From: Treponema sp. UBA1240
GTDB lineage: Bacteria; Spirochaetota; Spirochaetia; Treponematales; Treponemataceae
DNA: 13,991 nt
Direction of reading: 5' to 3'
NCBI GenBank assembly: GCA_002308875.1
Contig: DBWK01000116.1
Location: 20,175-34,165 of the forward strand
The notes under the pieces: generated by a model
What the model was told of the DNA's origin: nothing
The model's input: only the letters and a program-made list of their open reading frames with translations
Databases searched by the model: none
In this document: positions 1 through 6,700 of the stretch, piece after piece
How positions within the stretch are numbered: position 1 is the first letter of the stretch
Layout of the letters: every line of letters begins with the position of its first letter
Translations under genes and position numbers: made by a program

Positions 1-627
1 ATGAAAGGTCTGATAGCAAAAAAAGTGGGTATGACTCAGGTTTTTGACGAAGACGGTAACTTGACACCTGTTACTGTGATCCGCGTTGAGCCTAACAAAG
101 TTGTAGCACTTAAGGACAAGGAAACTTTCGGGTATGATGCAGTTGTTCTTGGCGTTGATGAAAAGAAGAAATCTACTGTAACAAAACCTTATGCAGGACA
201 GTTTCCTGAAAATGTAGCCCCTGTACAGCACCTTAAAGAATTCCGTGATTTTGACGGAGAGGTGAAAGTGGGTGATGAAGTTGGTGTTGAGCTTTTTGAA
301 TCAACAAGATACCTCGATGTAACAGCAACTTCAAAAGGTAAGGGTTTCCAGGGTGTAATGAAGCGCTGGGGATTCCATGGTGGACGTTCTACACACGGTT
401 CTAAATTTCATCGCGAACCAGGTGGAACAGGACAGTGTACGTCTCCGGGTAGATGTTTTAAAAACATAAAAATGCCTGGCCGAATGGGACGGGAACGTGT
501 TACAGTTCAAAACCTTAGAATTGTAAAAATCGATCCTGAATTGAAAGTTGTGATGGTTCGCGGGTCTGTTCCCGGGAATAAAGACTGTGCGTTGATCATC
601 AAGTCAGCAGTTAAGAAAGAACTGTAG
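1..627 (+). CDS. rplC: 50S ribosomal protein L3 (uL3)
   Basis: Primary 23S rRNA-binding protein whose long loop reaches towards the peptidyl-transferase centre. The N-terminus MKGLIAKKVGMTQVF is the family signature, and the 208-residue length matches the usual ~209. The conserved extended loop is visible (GTSKGKGF-like segment near residues 110-117, then PGGTGQCTSPGR at 140-151 and KMPGRMG at 157-163). Compared with E. coli L3 (GQNQTPG), the glutamine methylated by PrmB (Gln150) aligns with Thr147 here, so that modification site appears absent. The window begins at the ATG, so its ribosome-binding site and the expected upstream rpsJ are not visible. It is followed after 15 nt by rplD. Confidence 0.98.
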   Translation: MKGLIAKKVGMTQVFDEDGNLTPVTVIRVEPNKVVALKDKETFGYDAVVLGVDEKKKSTVTKPYAGQFPENVAPVQHLKEFRDFDGEVKVGDEVGVELFESTRYLDVTATSKGKGFQGVMKRWGFHGGRSTHGSKFHREPGGTGQCTSPGRCFKNIKMPGRMGRERVTVQNLRIVKIDPELKVVMVRGSVPGNKDCALIIKSAVKKEL

Positions 628-642
628 CGGCAGGAGAAGACA

Positions 643-1281
643 ATGGAAAAGAAAGTCTATTCAGTCGATGGTAAGGAATTGAGAACAATTTCACTTGATG
701 ACGCTGTATTCGGTCTTCCGGTTAATGAAGATGTTATCTACTATGCCATCAATAATGAATTAGCCAACAAACGTGTTGGTACTGCTTGTACAAAGGATCG
801 CTCAGAGGTTCACGGCAGCAATGCAAAACCGTATAAGCAGAAGGGTACAGGTAATGCACGTCGTGGTGATAAAAAATCACCTCTCTTGAGAGGCGGCGGT
901 GTTATTTTTGGACCAAAACCAAGAGATTTTAGTTATAATTTACCTAAAAAAGTAAAACGCCTGGCAATGAAGTCAATTTTAAGTCTGAAAGCACAGACTG
1001 ATACATTGACAATAGTTGAAGATTTCACAGTTGAAAGCGGAAAAACAAAAGATCTTGCTAATATTTTGAAGAACTTCGTTAAAGATGAAAGAACTGTTAT
1101 GATTCTTAAAGACGACGATGCAAAACTCAAACTGGCAGGACGCAATATTCCTACACTGTCTTTCCTCTCGTACAACAGACTTCGTGCACACGATCTGTTT
1201 TATGGAAAGAAAGTGTTGATGCTTGAAACAGCGGCTAAAAATCTTGCGGATTTTTATAAGGCAGGAGAGGGGGCTGAATAA
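643..1281 (+). CDS. rplD: 50S ribosomal protein L4 (uL4)
   Basis: Assembly protein of the large subunit with a globular domain and an extended loop lining the exit tunnel. The loop is clear around residues 63-95 (KPYKQKGTGNARRG then GGGVIFGPKPRDFSYNLPKK), the segment where macrolide-resistance changes occur in other bacteria. Length 212 residues against ~201 in E. coli. A Shine-Dalgarno CAGGAGA lies 6-12 nt before the ATG. In E. coli L4 represses the S10 operon through the leader upstream of rpsJ; that region is outside this window, so such control cannot be judged. The stop overlaps the rplW start (TAATG). Confidence 0.98.
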   Translation: MEKKVYSVDGKELRTISLDDAVFGLPVNEDVIYYAINNELANKRVGTACTKDRSEVHGSNAKPYKQKGTGNARRGDKKSPLLRGGGVIFGPKPRDFSYNLPKKVKRLAMKSILSLKAQTDTLTIVEDFTVESGKTKDLANILKNFVKDERTVMILKDDDAKLKLAGRNIPTLSFLSYNRLRAHDLFYGKKVLMLETAAKNLADFYKAGEGAE

Positions 1282-1565
1282 TGAATTACGAAGATATCCT
1301 CATTGAACCTGTTTTGTCTGAGAAAGCAACTTTGCTTCGCGAAGAAGGAAAGTATGTATTTAAAGTACATCCTGATGCAAGCAAAATCGAAATCAAGGAA
1401 GCAGTTCGCAGACTTTTTAACGTAAAAGTTGTTGACTGTACAACAGTTAATGTAAATGGAAAGATGAAGCGGGTTCGTTATAGAGCCGGCAGAACTTCCA
1501 GTTGGAAGAAGGCAATCGTCAAGCTTGCGCCTGGCGAATCAATAAAGGTGTTCGAGGGCGTTTAA
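1281..1565 (+). CDS. rplW: 50S ribosomal protein L23 (uL23)
   Basis: Early-binding 23S rRNA protein at the tunnel exit, the docking point for trigger factor and SRP. The 94-residue sequence has the family pattern: PVLSEKA near the N-terminus, an EIKEAVRRLFNVKV helix-strand segment, and RAGRTSSWKKAIVKL towards the end. Glu14 in LSEK aligns with E. coli Glu18, the trigger-factor contact. The start codon shares one base with the rplD stop (TAATG), and a purine-rich GGAGAGGGGG inside the end of rplD serves as ribosome-binding site, so the two are probably translationally coupled. Confidence 0.97.
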   Translation: MNYEDILIEPVLSEKATLLREEGKYVFKVHPDASKIEIKEAVRRLFNVKVVDCTTVNVNGKMKRVRYRAGRTSSWKKAIVKLAPGESIKVFEGV

Positions 1566-1571
1566 CCTCGA
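1552..1571 (+). other. Small hairpin over the rplW stop codon
   Basis: TCGAGG at 1552-1557 and CCTCGA at 1566-1571 form a perfect 6-bp inverted repeat with an 8-nt loop that contains the rplW stop codon. It lies in the longest spacer of the S10 block (28 nt, before rplB). There is no T tract, so it is not an intrinsic terminator. It could be chance or a small processing or RNA-stability element. Confidence 0.3.
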
Positions 1572-1593
1572 CCGCAAAGTAAGGGGAACCTGT

Positions 1594-2418
1594 ATGGCTC
1601 TAAAAGTATATAAACCGATAACTGCGGGAACTCGAACACGTATCGATCTTCGCAGAGATGAAATAACCACGGACAGACCAGAAAAAGGGCTGACCCATGG
1701 TTCTAAATCAAATGGTGGACGCGGAGCTCATGGACGTATTTCCGTACGTCATCAGGGCGGCGGACACAAACGCAGATACCGCGACATAGATTTTAAGCGC
1801 GATAAGCATGGTATTCCTGGAACAGTACGTTCTATTGAGTACGATCCTAACAGAAGTGCTAATATCGCTCTGATTTTTTATGCTGACGGTGATAAACGTT
1901 ATATTATTGCACCGAAAGGTTTGCAGGTAGGACAGAAAATTCTTTCCGGTGAAAATGCAACTCCGGAAATCGGTAATGCTTTGCCGTTAGAAGCAATTCC
2001 GGTTGGTTTTACTGTTCACAATATTGAGCTGACACTGGGACGTGGCGGACAGCTTGTTCGTTCAGCCGGTGCAAGTGCGCTTGTCGCGGCTAAAGAAGGT
2101 GAATATGTTGTTATTCGTCTTCCTTCAAGCGAACTTCGCCGTGTGCACAAAAAGTGCTACGCAACTGTAGGTGTTGTTGGTAATGAAGACCACATGAACA
2201 CCAGTCTTGGAAAAGCCGGTCGTGCAAGATGGAGAGGAATTCGTCCTACTGTTCGCGGTATGGCGATGAACCCTGTAGATCATCCGCTTGGTGGTGGTGA
2301 AGGCGCCGGAAAAGGTCGTAACCCTGTTACACCTTGGGGACAGCCTTGTCGTGGATACAAGACCCGCAAAAAGCGGAAGGTTTCTGACAATTTTATTGTC
2401 ACGAGACGCAAAAAGTAG
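1594..2418 (+). CDS. rplB: 50S ribosomal protein L2 (uL2)
   Basis: One of the most conserved ribosomal proteins, needed for subunit association and peptidyl-transferase activity. Length 274 residues, as usual. The OB-fold RNA-binding half (RDIDFKRDKHGIPGTV around 62-77, then the IAPKGL strand) is followed by the SH3-like half and the C-terminal signature MNPVDHPLGGGEG. His230 corresponds to the functionally important E. coli His229. The second histidine of the usual HPHGG motif is Leu232 here, a conservative oddity rather than a defect. Shine-Dalgarno AAGGGGA precedes the ATG. It sits between rplW and rpsS as in nearly all bacteria. Confidence 0.99.
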   Translation: MALKVYKPITAGTRTRIDLRRDEITTDRPEKGLTHGSKSNGGRGAHGRISVRHQGGGHKRRYRDIDFKRDKHGIPGTVRSIEYDPNRSANIALIFYADGDKRYIIAPKGLQVGQKILSGENATPEIGNALPLEAIPVGFTVHNIELTLGRGGQLVRSAGASALVAAKEGEYVVIRLPSSELRRVHKKCYATVGVVGNEDHMNTSLGKAGRARWRGIRPTVRGMAMNPVDHPLGGGEGAGKGRNPVTPWGQPCRGYKTRKKRKVSDNFIVTRRKK

Positions 2419-2435
2419 TTGTGTAGGAGATAACC

Positions 2436-2714
2436 GTGTCAAGATCAGTTAAAAAAGGTCCTTTTATTGAAAAGAGCCTTTATAAAAAGGTTATTGAAAT
2501 GAACAAGTCGAGCGACAGAAAAATGATTAAAACATATTCCCGTTGCTCAACTATTATACCTGAAATGGTAGGTAATACAATTTCTGTGTATAACGGCAAA
2601 TCCTGGGTACCTGTGTATGTTACGGAAAACCTCGTTGGTCACAAACTTGGCGAGTTTTCACCTACACGCATCTTCAGGGGCCATGCCGGTTCTGATAATA
2701 AGGCAGGAAAATAG
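2436..2714 (+). CDS. rpsS: 30S ribosomal protein S19 (uS19)
   Basis: Head protein of the small subunit that contacts S13 and the A-site finger region. The 92 residues match E. coli in length. The N-terminus SRSVKKGPFIEKSL and the C-terminal segment GHKLGEFSPTRIFRGHAG are diagnostic. Translation starts at GTG, chosen because GTAGGAGA lies just upstream and the protein then begins at the family's normal position. The stop codon abuts the region used to start rplV. Confidence 0.98.
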   Translation: MSRSVKKGPFIEKSLYKKVIEMNKSSDRKMIKTYSRCSTIIPEMVGNTISVYNGKSWVPVYVTENLVGHKLGEFSPTRIFRGHAGSDNKAGK

Positions 2715-2723
2715 GTGGATATG

Positions 2724-3080
2724 ATGGCTGAAAAACGCAAATATGTAGCCACTACAAAATTCCTTATTGCATCACCTACAAAGGTTCGTCCTGTAGCAAA
2801 TGTAATTAAACGGAAGACCTGTTCAGAGGCTATGGCGATTCTTGAGAATATGCCACAGAAAGGTGCTCAGTTGATACGCGGAACATTAAAGTCTGCTGTA
2901 TCAAATGCCCTTTATGCTAATAAAAAACTTGATGAAGATATGTTGTATGTAAAGGAAATTCGCATTGACGAAGGACCTCGTCTTAAAAGAGTCTGGTTCC
3001 GTGCAAGGGGCCGCGCTGACATGCTTTTAAGACGCATGTGCCATATTACAGTAGAAGTTGCTGAAAAGGCGGGGGAATAA
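2724..3080 (+). CDS. rplV: 50S ribosomal protein L22 (uL22)
   Basis: 23S rRNA-binding protein whose beta-hairpin lines the exit tunnel. Diagnostic segments are ASPTKVRPVANVI near the N-terminus and EIRIDEGPRLKRVWFRARGRAD with the final HITVEV. Three in-frame starts compete: GTG 2715, directly after the rpsS stop, and ATG 2721 and ATG 2724. AGGTGG at 2713-2718 is 5 nt from ATG 2724, and that start gives the typical MAEK beginning (118 residues). AGGCAGGA is 7 nt before GTG 2715, so a 121-residue form cannot be excluded. The stop lies one base before the rpsC start. Confidence 0.95.
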   Translation: MAEKRKYVATTKFLIASPTKVRPVANVIKRKTCSEAMAILENMPQKGAQLIRGTLKSAVSNALYANKKLDEDMLYVKEIRIDEGPRLKRVWFRARGRADMLLRRMCHITVEVAEKAGE

Positions 3081-3081
3081 C

Positions 3082-3894
3082 GTGGGACAGAAAGTAAACC
3101 CAATCGGATTGCGGCTTGGAATCAATAAAACCTGGCAGTCTCGCTGGTATGCGGATCCTCGTGAATATGCAGATTCTCTGCATGAAGATCTGAAAATCAG
3201 AAAACTGATTGCTGCATTACCTGAATGCAAAAATGCTGATATTGCCGAAGTTGAAATTGTTCGTCATCCTCAGCGTGTAACAATTGTTATTCATACAGCC
3301 CGTCCTGGTGTAATTATTGGTGTAAAAGGTGCAACAATAGAAGCTATTGGAGCTGAAATTCAGAAGAGCGTTTCTAAAAAAGTTCAGATTAAGATTAAAG
3401 AAATCAAAAGAGCTGAAACAAACGCTTCTCTGGTTGCACAGAATATTGCAAAACAGCTTGTTGCACGCGGTTCATTCCGCAAGTGCTTCAGACAAGCTTC
3501 TTCCAGTGCTATGAAAGCCGGAGCTCAGGGAATAAAAATCCGTCTGAGCGGACGTCTTGGTGGTGCTGAAATGTCGAGAACCGAAGAACATAAAGACGGT
3601 CGTGTACCGCTTCACACTCTTCGTGCTGATATTGATTATGGTTTCGCTGAAGCCCTTACCACATTCGGTAAAATTGGTGTAAAGGTATGGATTTTCAACG
3701 GAATGAATTACGGCCGCGACCTGAATGATGATGCTAATCAGCTTGTCAAAAAACGTCGCGAACGGACTGAAAAAAGTTCATCTGTAAAGGCTGAAAAAGC
3801 TGAGAAGTCTGAAAAGACTGAAAAAGCAGAAAAAACTGAAAAGTCTGAGCGGAAAGAACGTGCTCCGCGTGCTGAAAAGTCTTCAAGGAGTTAG
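3082..3894 (+). CDS. rpsC: 30S ribosomal protein S3 (uS3) with a C-terminal repeat tail
   Basis: Head protein at the mRNA entry tunnel that contributes to ribosomal helicase activity. GTG 3082 gives the invariant start MGQKVNPIGLRLG, with GCGGGGGAA upstream. The type II KH domain has its loop RPGVIIGVKG at residues 74-83. Arg133, Lys134 and Arg137 align with the E. coli helicase residues Arg131, Arg132 and Lys135. The S3 C-domain follows (RLSGRLGGAEMSRTE, then GRVPLHTLRADIDYG). At 270 residues it is ~37 longer than E. coli S3. The excess is a low-complexity charged tail from about residue 229, built on repeated (A/S/T)-E-K triplets. Confidence 0.98.
   Translation: MGQKVNPIGLRLGINKTWQSRWYADPREYADSLHEDLKIRKLIAALPECKNADIAEVEIVRHPQRVTIVIHTARPGVIIGVKGATIEAIGAEIQKSVSKKVQIKIKEIKRAETNASLVAQNIAKQLVARGSFRKCFRQASSSAMKAGAQGIKIRLSGRLGGAEMSRTEEHKDGRVPLHTLRADIDYGFAEALTTFGKIGVKVWIFNGMNYGRDLNDDANQLVKKRRERTEKSSSVKAEKAEKSEKTEKAEKTEKSERKERAPRAEKSSRS
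3790..3852 (+). repeat. 9-nt tandem repeat encoding (A/S/T)-E-(K/R) in the S3 tail
   Basis: Seven consecutive 9-nt units of the form (GCN/TCT/ACT)-GA(A/G)-AA(A/G), the last ending in CGG, encode AEK AEK SEK TEK AEK TEK SER. Third positions vary between units, so the array is not freshly duplicated. The protein pattern is probably maintained by selection or old expansion. It lies entirely within the C-terminal extension of rpsC. Confidence 0.85.
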
Positions 3895-3897
3895 TTT

Positions 3898-4317
3898 ATG
3901 CCACTTAGTCCAAAAAGAGTAATGCACCGAAAGGTACAGCGCGGTAGAATACATGGTAATGCAACTCGTGGAAACGAACTTGATTTTGGTGATGTAGCAT
4001 TGGTTGCTCTTGAACCATTCTGGCTGACAAACAGGCAGATTGAAGCAGCCCGTGTTGCTCTCAACCGCTGTATGAACAGACGTGGTCAGGTTTGGATTCG
4101 TATTTTCCCCGATAAGCCTTATTCCAAGAAACCGGCTGAAACACGTCAGGGTAAAGGAAAGGGAGCTCCCGAATATTGGGTAGCCGTTATCAAACCGGGA
4201 CAGATTATTTTTGAAGTTGCCGGAGTTGAAAAAGCTATCGCGGATGAAGCTATGCATCTTGCAGGAAGCAAACTACCTTTCAAAACAAAAGTTGCTTATA
4301 GCACTGAAGTAAAATAA
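3898..4317 (+). CDS. rplP: 50S ribosomal protein L16 (uL16)
   Basis: Large-subunit protein near the A site and the 5S rRNA region, related to archaeal/eukaryotic L10e. The start MPLSPKRVMHRKVQRGR, the core LEPFWLTNRQIEAARVA and the loop RQGKGKGAPEYWVAVIKPG are diagnostic; length 139 (E. coli 136). Arg83 in TRQGKGKG aligns with E. coli Arg81, the residue hydroxylated by the YcfD oxygenase; whether it is modified here is unknown. The ribosome-binding site CAAGGAG lies inside the last codons of rpsC, three bases separate the genes, and coupling is likely. Confidence 0.98.
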   Translation: MPLSPKRVMHRKVQRGRIHGNATRGNELDFGDVALVALEPFWLTNRQIEAARVALNRCMNRRGQVWIRIFPDKPYSKKPAETRQGKGKGAPEYWVAVIKPGQIIFEVAGVEKAIADEAMHLAGSKLPFKTKVAYSTEVK

Positions 4318-4330
4318 GGAGGAATGAGAA

Positions 4331-4534
4331 ATGGCAAAGAAAAAGCTTAGCGAATTGTCTTATTCCGAATTGGTTGCTCAGCGGAATGAGCTTAAAAGAA
4401 AATATATGGATCTCCGTTTTCAAATGGTGATTGGACACGTTGATAATCCGATGCAGAAGCGTTCAATGCGCAGAGAAATTGCAGCATTGAATACTTTTAT
4501 ACGGCAAAAAGAAATAGCCGGCTTGGATAAGTAG
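4331..4534 (+). CDS. rpmC: 50S ribosomal protein L29 (uL29)
   Basis: Small two-helix protein near the tunnel exit beside L23. The 67 residues show the family's helical pattern: KLSELSYSELVAQRNELKRKYMDLRFQ, then NPMQKRSMRREIAALNTFIRQKE. A strong Shine-Dalgarno AAGGAGG lies about 8 nt before the ATG. The position between rplP and rpsQ is canonical. Confidence 0.97.
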   Translation: MAKKKLSELSYSELVAQRNELKRKYMDLRFQMVIGHVDNPMQKRSMRREIAALNTFIRQKEIAGLDK

Positions 4535-4544
4535 GAGTTGACCT

Positions 4545-4814
4545 GTGGAAGAACAAGCAGTTCGAAAGCCTGTAAGGCGTGAATTTGTTGGTAAAGTAAC
4601 AAGTGACAAAATGGATAAAACCATTGTTGTTTCTGTTTCAACAAAGAAATTGCATAGGCTTTATAAGAAATATGTAACACGCGTCAAGAAGTATAAGGCA
4701 CATGATGAAAAAAATGATGCACATATCGGAGATACAGTACGTATTGTAGAATGTCGTCCTCTTTCACGTGATAAGTATTTTAGACTTGCCGAAATAGTTG
4801 AACGGGCAAGATAA
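4545..4814 (+). CDS. rpsQ: 30S ribosomal protein S17 (uS17)
   Basis: Primary 16S rRNA-binding OB-fold protein. The core VGKVTSDKMDKTIVVSV, the basic segment RLYKKYVTRVKKYKAHDE and GDTVRIVECRPLSRDKYFRL are family signatures. Length 89 residues (E. coli 84), with a slightly longer N-terminus. It starts at GTG 4545, with TAGGAG centred about 10 nt upstream; no better in-frame ATG exists before the conserved core. It closes the S10 block, with no terminator before rplN 18 nt later. Confidence 0.97.
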   Translation: MEEQAVRKPVRREFVGKVTSDKMDKTIVVSVSTKKLHRLYKKYVTRVKKYKAHDEKNDAHIGDTVRIVECRPLSRDKYFRLAEIVERAR

Positions 4815-4832
4815 GCAGGGAGGAAATTAGCT

Positions 4833-5201
4833 ATGATTCAGATGCAGTCGTATTTGAATGTCGCCGATAACTCCGGCGCAAAACTTGTCCAGTGCATTAA
4901 AGTAATTGGTGGTTCTCACCGCCGTTATGCAAGTATTGGCGATGTTATTGTTGTTGCAGTAAAGGATGCAATTCCTACTTCAACGATTAAAAAAGGAACA
5001 GTTGAAAAAGCTGTTATCGTACGGATTTCCAAAGAATATCGTCGTCCGGACGGAACATATATTCGTTTTGATGATAACGCTTGCGTTATTATTGATGCAA
5101 ATAACAACCCGAAAGGAAAGCGTATTTTTGGACCGGTAGCACGTGAACTTCGTGATATGGATTACATGAAGATTATTTCATTGGCTCCGGAAGTTCTTTA
5201 A
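4833..5201 (+). CDS. rplN: 50S ribosomal protein L14 (uL14)
   Basis: Beta-barrel protein at the subunit interface that contacts 16S helix 14 and L19, and the target of the silencing factor RsfS. The start MIQMQSYLNVADNSGAKLVQCIKV and the segment DNACVIIDANNNPKGKRIFGPVARELR are diagnostic; 122 residues is normal. A strong AGGGAGG ribosome-binding site lies upstream. First gene of the spc block; no separate promoter is evident in the 18-nt spacer after rpsQ. Confidence 0.98.
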   Translation: MIQMQSYLNVADNSGAKLVQCIKVIGGSHRRYASIGDVIVVAVKDAIPTSTIKKGTVEKAVIVRISKEYRRPDGTYIRFDDNACVIIDANNNPKGKRIFGPVARELRDMDYMKIISLAPEVL

Positions 5202-5213
5202 GGAAGATAAACT

Positions 5214-5528
5214 ATGGAAAAGAAGTTTAAAATCCGCAAGGACGATACTGTTGAAATTATTGCCGGAAAAGACAAGGGTAAGCGTGGAAATGTTGTTCGT
5301 GTTATTCGTGACAAGGACAGAGTAATTGTTTCCGGTGCAAACCTTGTAAAGAAAGCAATGAAAAAACGCAGCCAGCAGGATCAGGGCGGTATCGCTGAGA
5401 TTGAAGCTCCGCTGCACATTTCTAACGTAGCGATCGTATGTAAAAAATGCGGACCTACAAGAATTGGATATAAGCTCGACGGCGACAAGAAAATTCGCGT
5501 TTGCCGTAAATGTGGAGACACACTGTAA
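5214..5528 (+). CDS. rplX: 50S ribosomal protein L24 (uL24), zinc-ribbon form
   Basis: Assembly-initiating protein of the large subunit. The KOW motif is seen in DDTVEIIAGKDKGKRGNVVRV (residues 10-30). The C-terminal part carries four cysteines, C76-x2-C79 and C97-x2-C100, separated by 17 residues, the C+ zinc-binding version that E. coli lacks. Length 104. Shine-Dalgarno AAGGAAGA precedes the ATG. The TAA overlaps the rplE ATG (TAATG). This cysteine module resembles the one in the small protein at 13467-13637. Confidence 0.98.
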   Translation: MEKKFKIRKDDTVEIIAGKDKGKRGNVVRVIRDKDRVIVSGANLVKKAMKKRSQQDQGGIAEIEAPLHISNVAIVCKKCGPTRIGYKLDGDKKIRVCRKCGDTL

Positions 5529-5539
5529 TGAGTAATTAC
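5525..5539 (+). other. Hairpin enclosing the rplE start codon
   Basis: GTAAT (5525-5529) and ATTAC (5535-5539) form a perfect 5-bp repeat around a 5-nt loop, with a possible extra T-G pair outside. It contains the rplX stop and the first two bases of the rplE ATG. In E. coli, S8 represses the spc operon by binding at this same gene junction. The structure here is short and A/T-rich, so function is uncertain. Confidence 0.3.
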
Positions 5540-6079
5540 GAACCTCGGCTTAAGAAAGTCTATAAAGACAAAATCGCTCCCGAACTCTTCAAAGAGCTCG
5601 GCTATAAATCCGTAATGCAAATTCCTGCAATCAAAAAGATTGTAGTAAGCATGGGTGTGGGCGAAGCTCTCGCTAATAAGAAACTCCTTGATGCCGCAGT
5701 TACTGATATAACGGCTATAACCGGTCAGAAGGCTGTAAAAACAAAGGCAAGAAAAAGTATAGCGAACTTCAAACTTCGTCAGGGCAATGAGGTCGGTGTA
5801 ATGGTAACGTTGCGCGGTGCCCGGATGTATGAATTCCTGGATCGTCTTATCAATGTTGCATTGCCCCGTGTTAAGGATTTCCGCGGAATCAAGGCTACCG
5901 GCTTTGACGGCCACGGCAATTATTCTTTTGGTATTACAGAACAGATAATCTTTCCGGAAATTGACTTTGATAAAATCGAAAAAATCGCCGGTTTGAATGT
6001 CAGCATTGTTACAAGTGCAGAAAACGACAATGATGCACGTGTTCTTCTTACCAAATTCGGCATGCCCTTCAGAAAGTAG
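5528..6079 (+). CDS. rplE: 50S ribosomal protein L5 (uL5)
   Basis: 5S rRNA-binding protein of the central protuberance that contacts P-site tRNA. The ATG at 5528 is chosen over an upstream in-frame start at 5510, because it gives MSNYEPRLKKVYKDKIAPEL at the family's normal position (183 residues, E. coli 179). Conserved segments are IKKIVVSMGVGEA, ITGQKAVKTKARKSIANFKLRQG, VTLRGARMYEFLDRL and FRGIKATGFDGHGNYSFGI. GGAGA lies 9 nt upstream within rplX. Start and preceding stop share one base, favouring coupled translation. Confidence 0.98.
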   Translation: MSNYEPRLKKVYKDKIAPELFKELGYKSVMQIPAIKKIVVSMGVGEALANKKLLDAAVTDITAITGQKAVKTKARKSIANFKLRQGNEVGVMVTLRGARMYEFLDRLINVALPRVKDFRGIKATGFDGHGNYSFGITEQIIFPEIDFDKIEKIAGLNVSIVTSAENDNDARVLLTKFGMPFRK

Positions 6080-6090
6080 GTGGGGAGTTC

Positions 6091-6276
6091 ATGGCTAAGA
6101 AATGTTTAATAAATAAAGCGAACGCTACTCCAAAATACAGCACAAGAAAATACAACCGCTGTAGAGTATGTGGTCGTCCTCGTGGATATTTGCGCAAGTA
6201 TGCGATGTGTCGTGTATGTTTCCGCAAATTGGCAAGTGAAGGTCTGATTCCAGGCGTCACAAAGTCCAGCTGGTAG
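6091..6276 (+). CDS. rpsN: 30S ribosomal protein S14, zinc form (uS14, type Z)
   Basis: Small-subunit head protein. The 61-residue length and the pattern C24-x2-C27, C40-x2-C43 identify the short zinc-binding type Z form, unlike the ~100-residue zinc-free protein of E. coli. The segment YNRCRVCGRPRGYLRKY and the C-terminus GLIPGVTKSSW are diagnostic. Shine-Dalgarno GGTGGGGAG precedes the ATG. Canonical position between rplE and rpsH. Confidence 0.98.
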   Translation: MAKKCLINKANATPKYSTRKYNRCRVCGRPRGYLRKYAMCRVCFRKLASEGLIPGVTKSSW

Positions 6277-6290
6277 TTAGGAGATAAGAA

Positions 6291-6689
6291 ATGAGCGTTT
6301 CAGATCCAATAGCAGATATGCTGACAAAGGTAAGAAATGCGGCTATGGCCCGTCATGAAAAGGTAGACATTTCTACTTCTAAACTTAAGTTAGAAATCGT
6401 AAAAATCCTGAAAACTGAAGGTTATATCAAAAACTTTAAGAAAGTTACTCAGGATGGAGTGAATTTTATTCGTGTTTTCCTCAAATATGATGATAACAAC
6501 GAACCCGTTATTCATGGATTAAAAAAGATTTCTACTCCTGGTCGCCGTGTTTATTCTGGTTATAAAGATTTGCCCCGTATCTATAACGGATACGGAACCG
6601 TCATCGTTTCAACTTCTCTGGGTGTTACCACCGGTAAAAAAGCTGCGGAGAAATTGGTTGGCGGCGAATTGATTTGCACTGTCTGGTAG
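6291..6689 (+). CDS. rpsH: 30S ribosomal protein S8 (uS8)
   Basis: Primary binder of the 16S central domain and, in E. coli, the spc-operon repressor. The start SDPIADMLTKVRNA and the C-terminal segment STPGRRVYSGYKDLPRIYNGYGTVIVSTSLGV with final ELICTVW are diagnostic; 132 residues (E. coli 130). A TAGGAGATA ribosome-binding site lies 7 nt before the ATG. Whether S8 autoregulates here would depend on an RNA site such as the rplX/rplE junction. Confidence 0.98.
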   Translation: MSVSDPIADMLTKVRNAAMARHEKVDISTSKLKLEIVKILKTEGYIKNFKKVTQDGVNFIRVFLKYDDNNEPVIHGLKKISTPGRRVYSGYKDLPRIYNGYGTVIVSTSLGVTTGKKAAEKLVGGELICTVW

Positions 6690-6700
6690 TAGGAGGAAGT

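Noticed and set aside
5510..5527. N-terminal extension of L5 using ATG 5510
   Set aside because: The extra six residues are not family-like, and ATG 5528 has GGAGA at 9 nt and the common TAATG overlap.
5381..5914. 177-codon open frame on the - strand across rplX/rplE
   Set aside because: It is antisense to two unmistakable ribosomal genes, has no recognisable family features or plausible ribosome-binding site, and is explained by codon bias of the + strand genes.
6674..6700. N-terminal extension of L6 using an earlier in-frame start
   Set aside because: It overlaps rpsH, lacks a ribosome-binding site, and extends beyond the family N-terminus, whereas ATG 6701 has a near-perfect Shine-Dalgarno.
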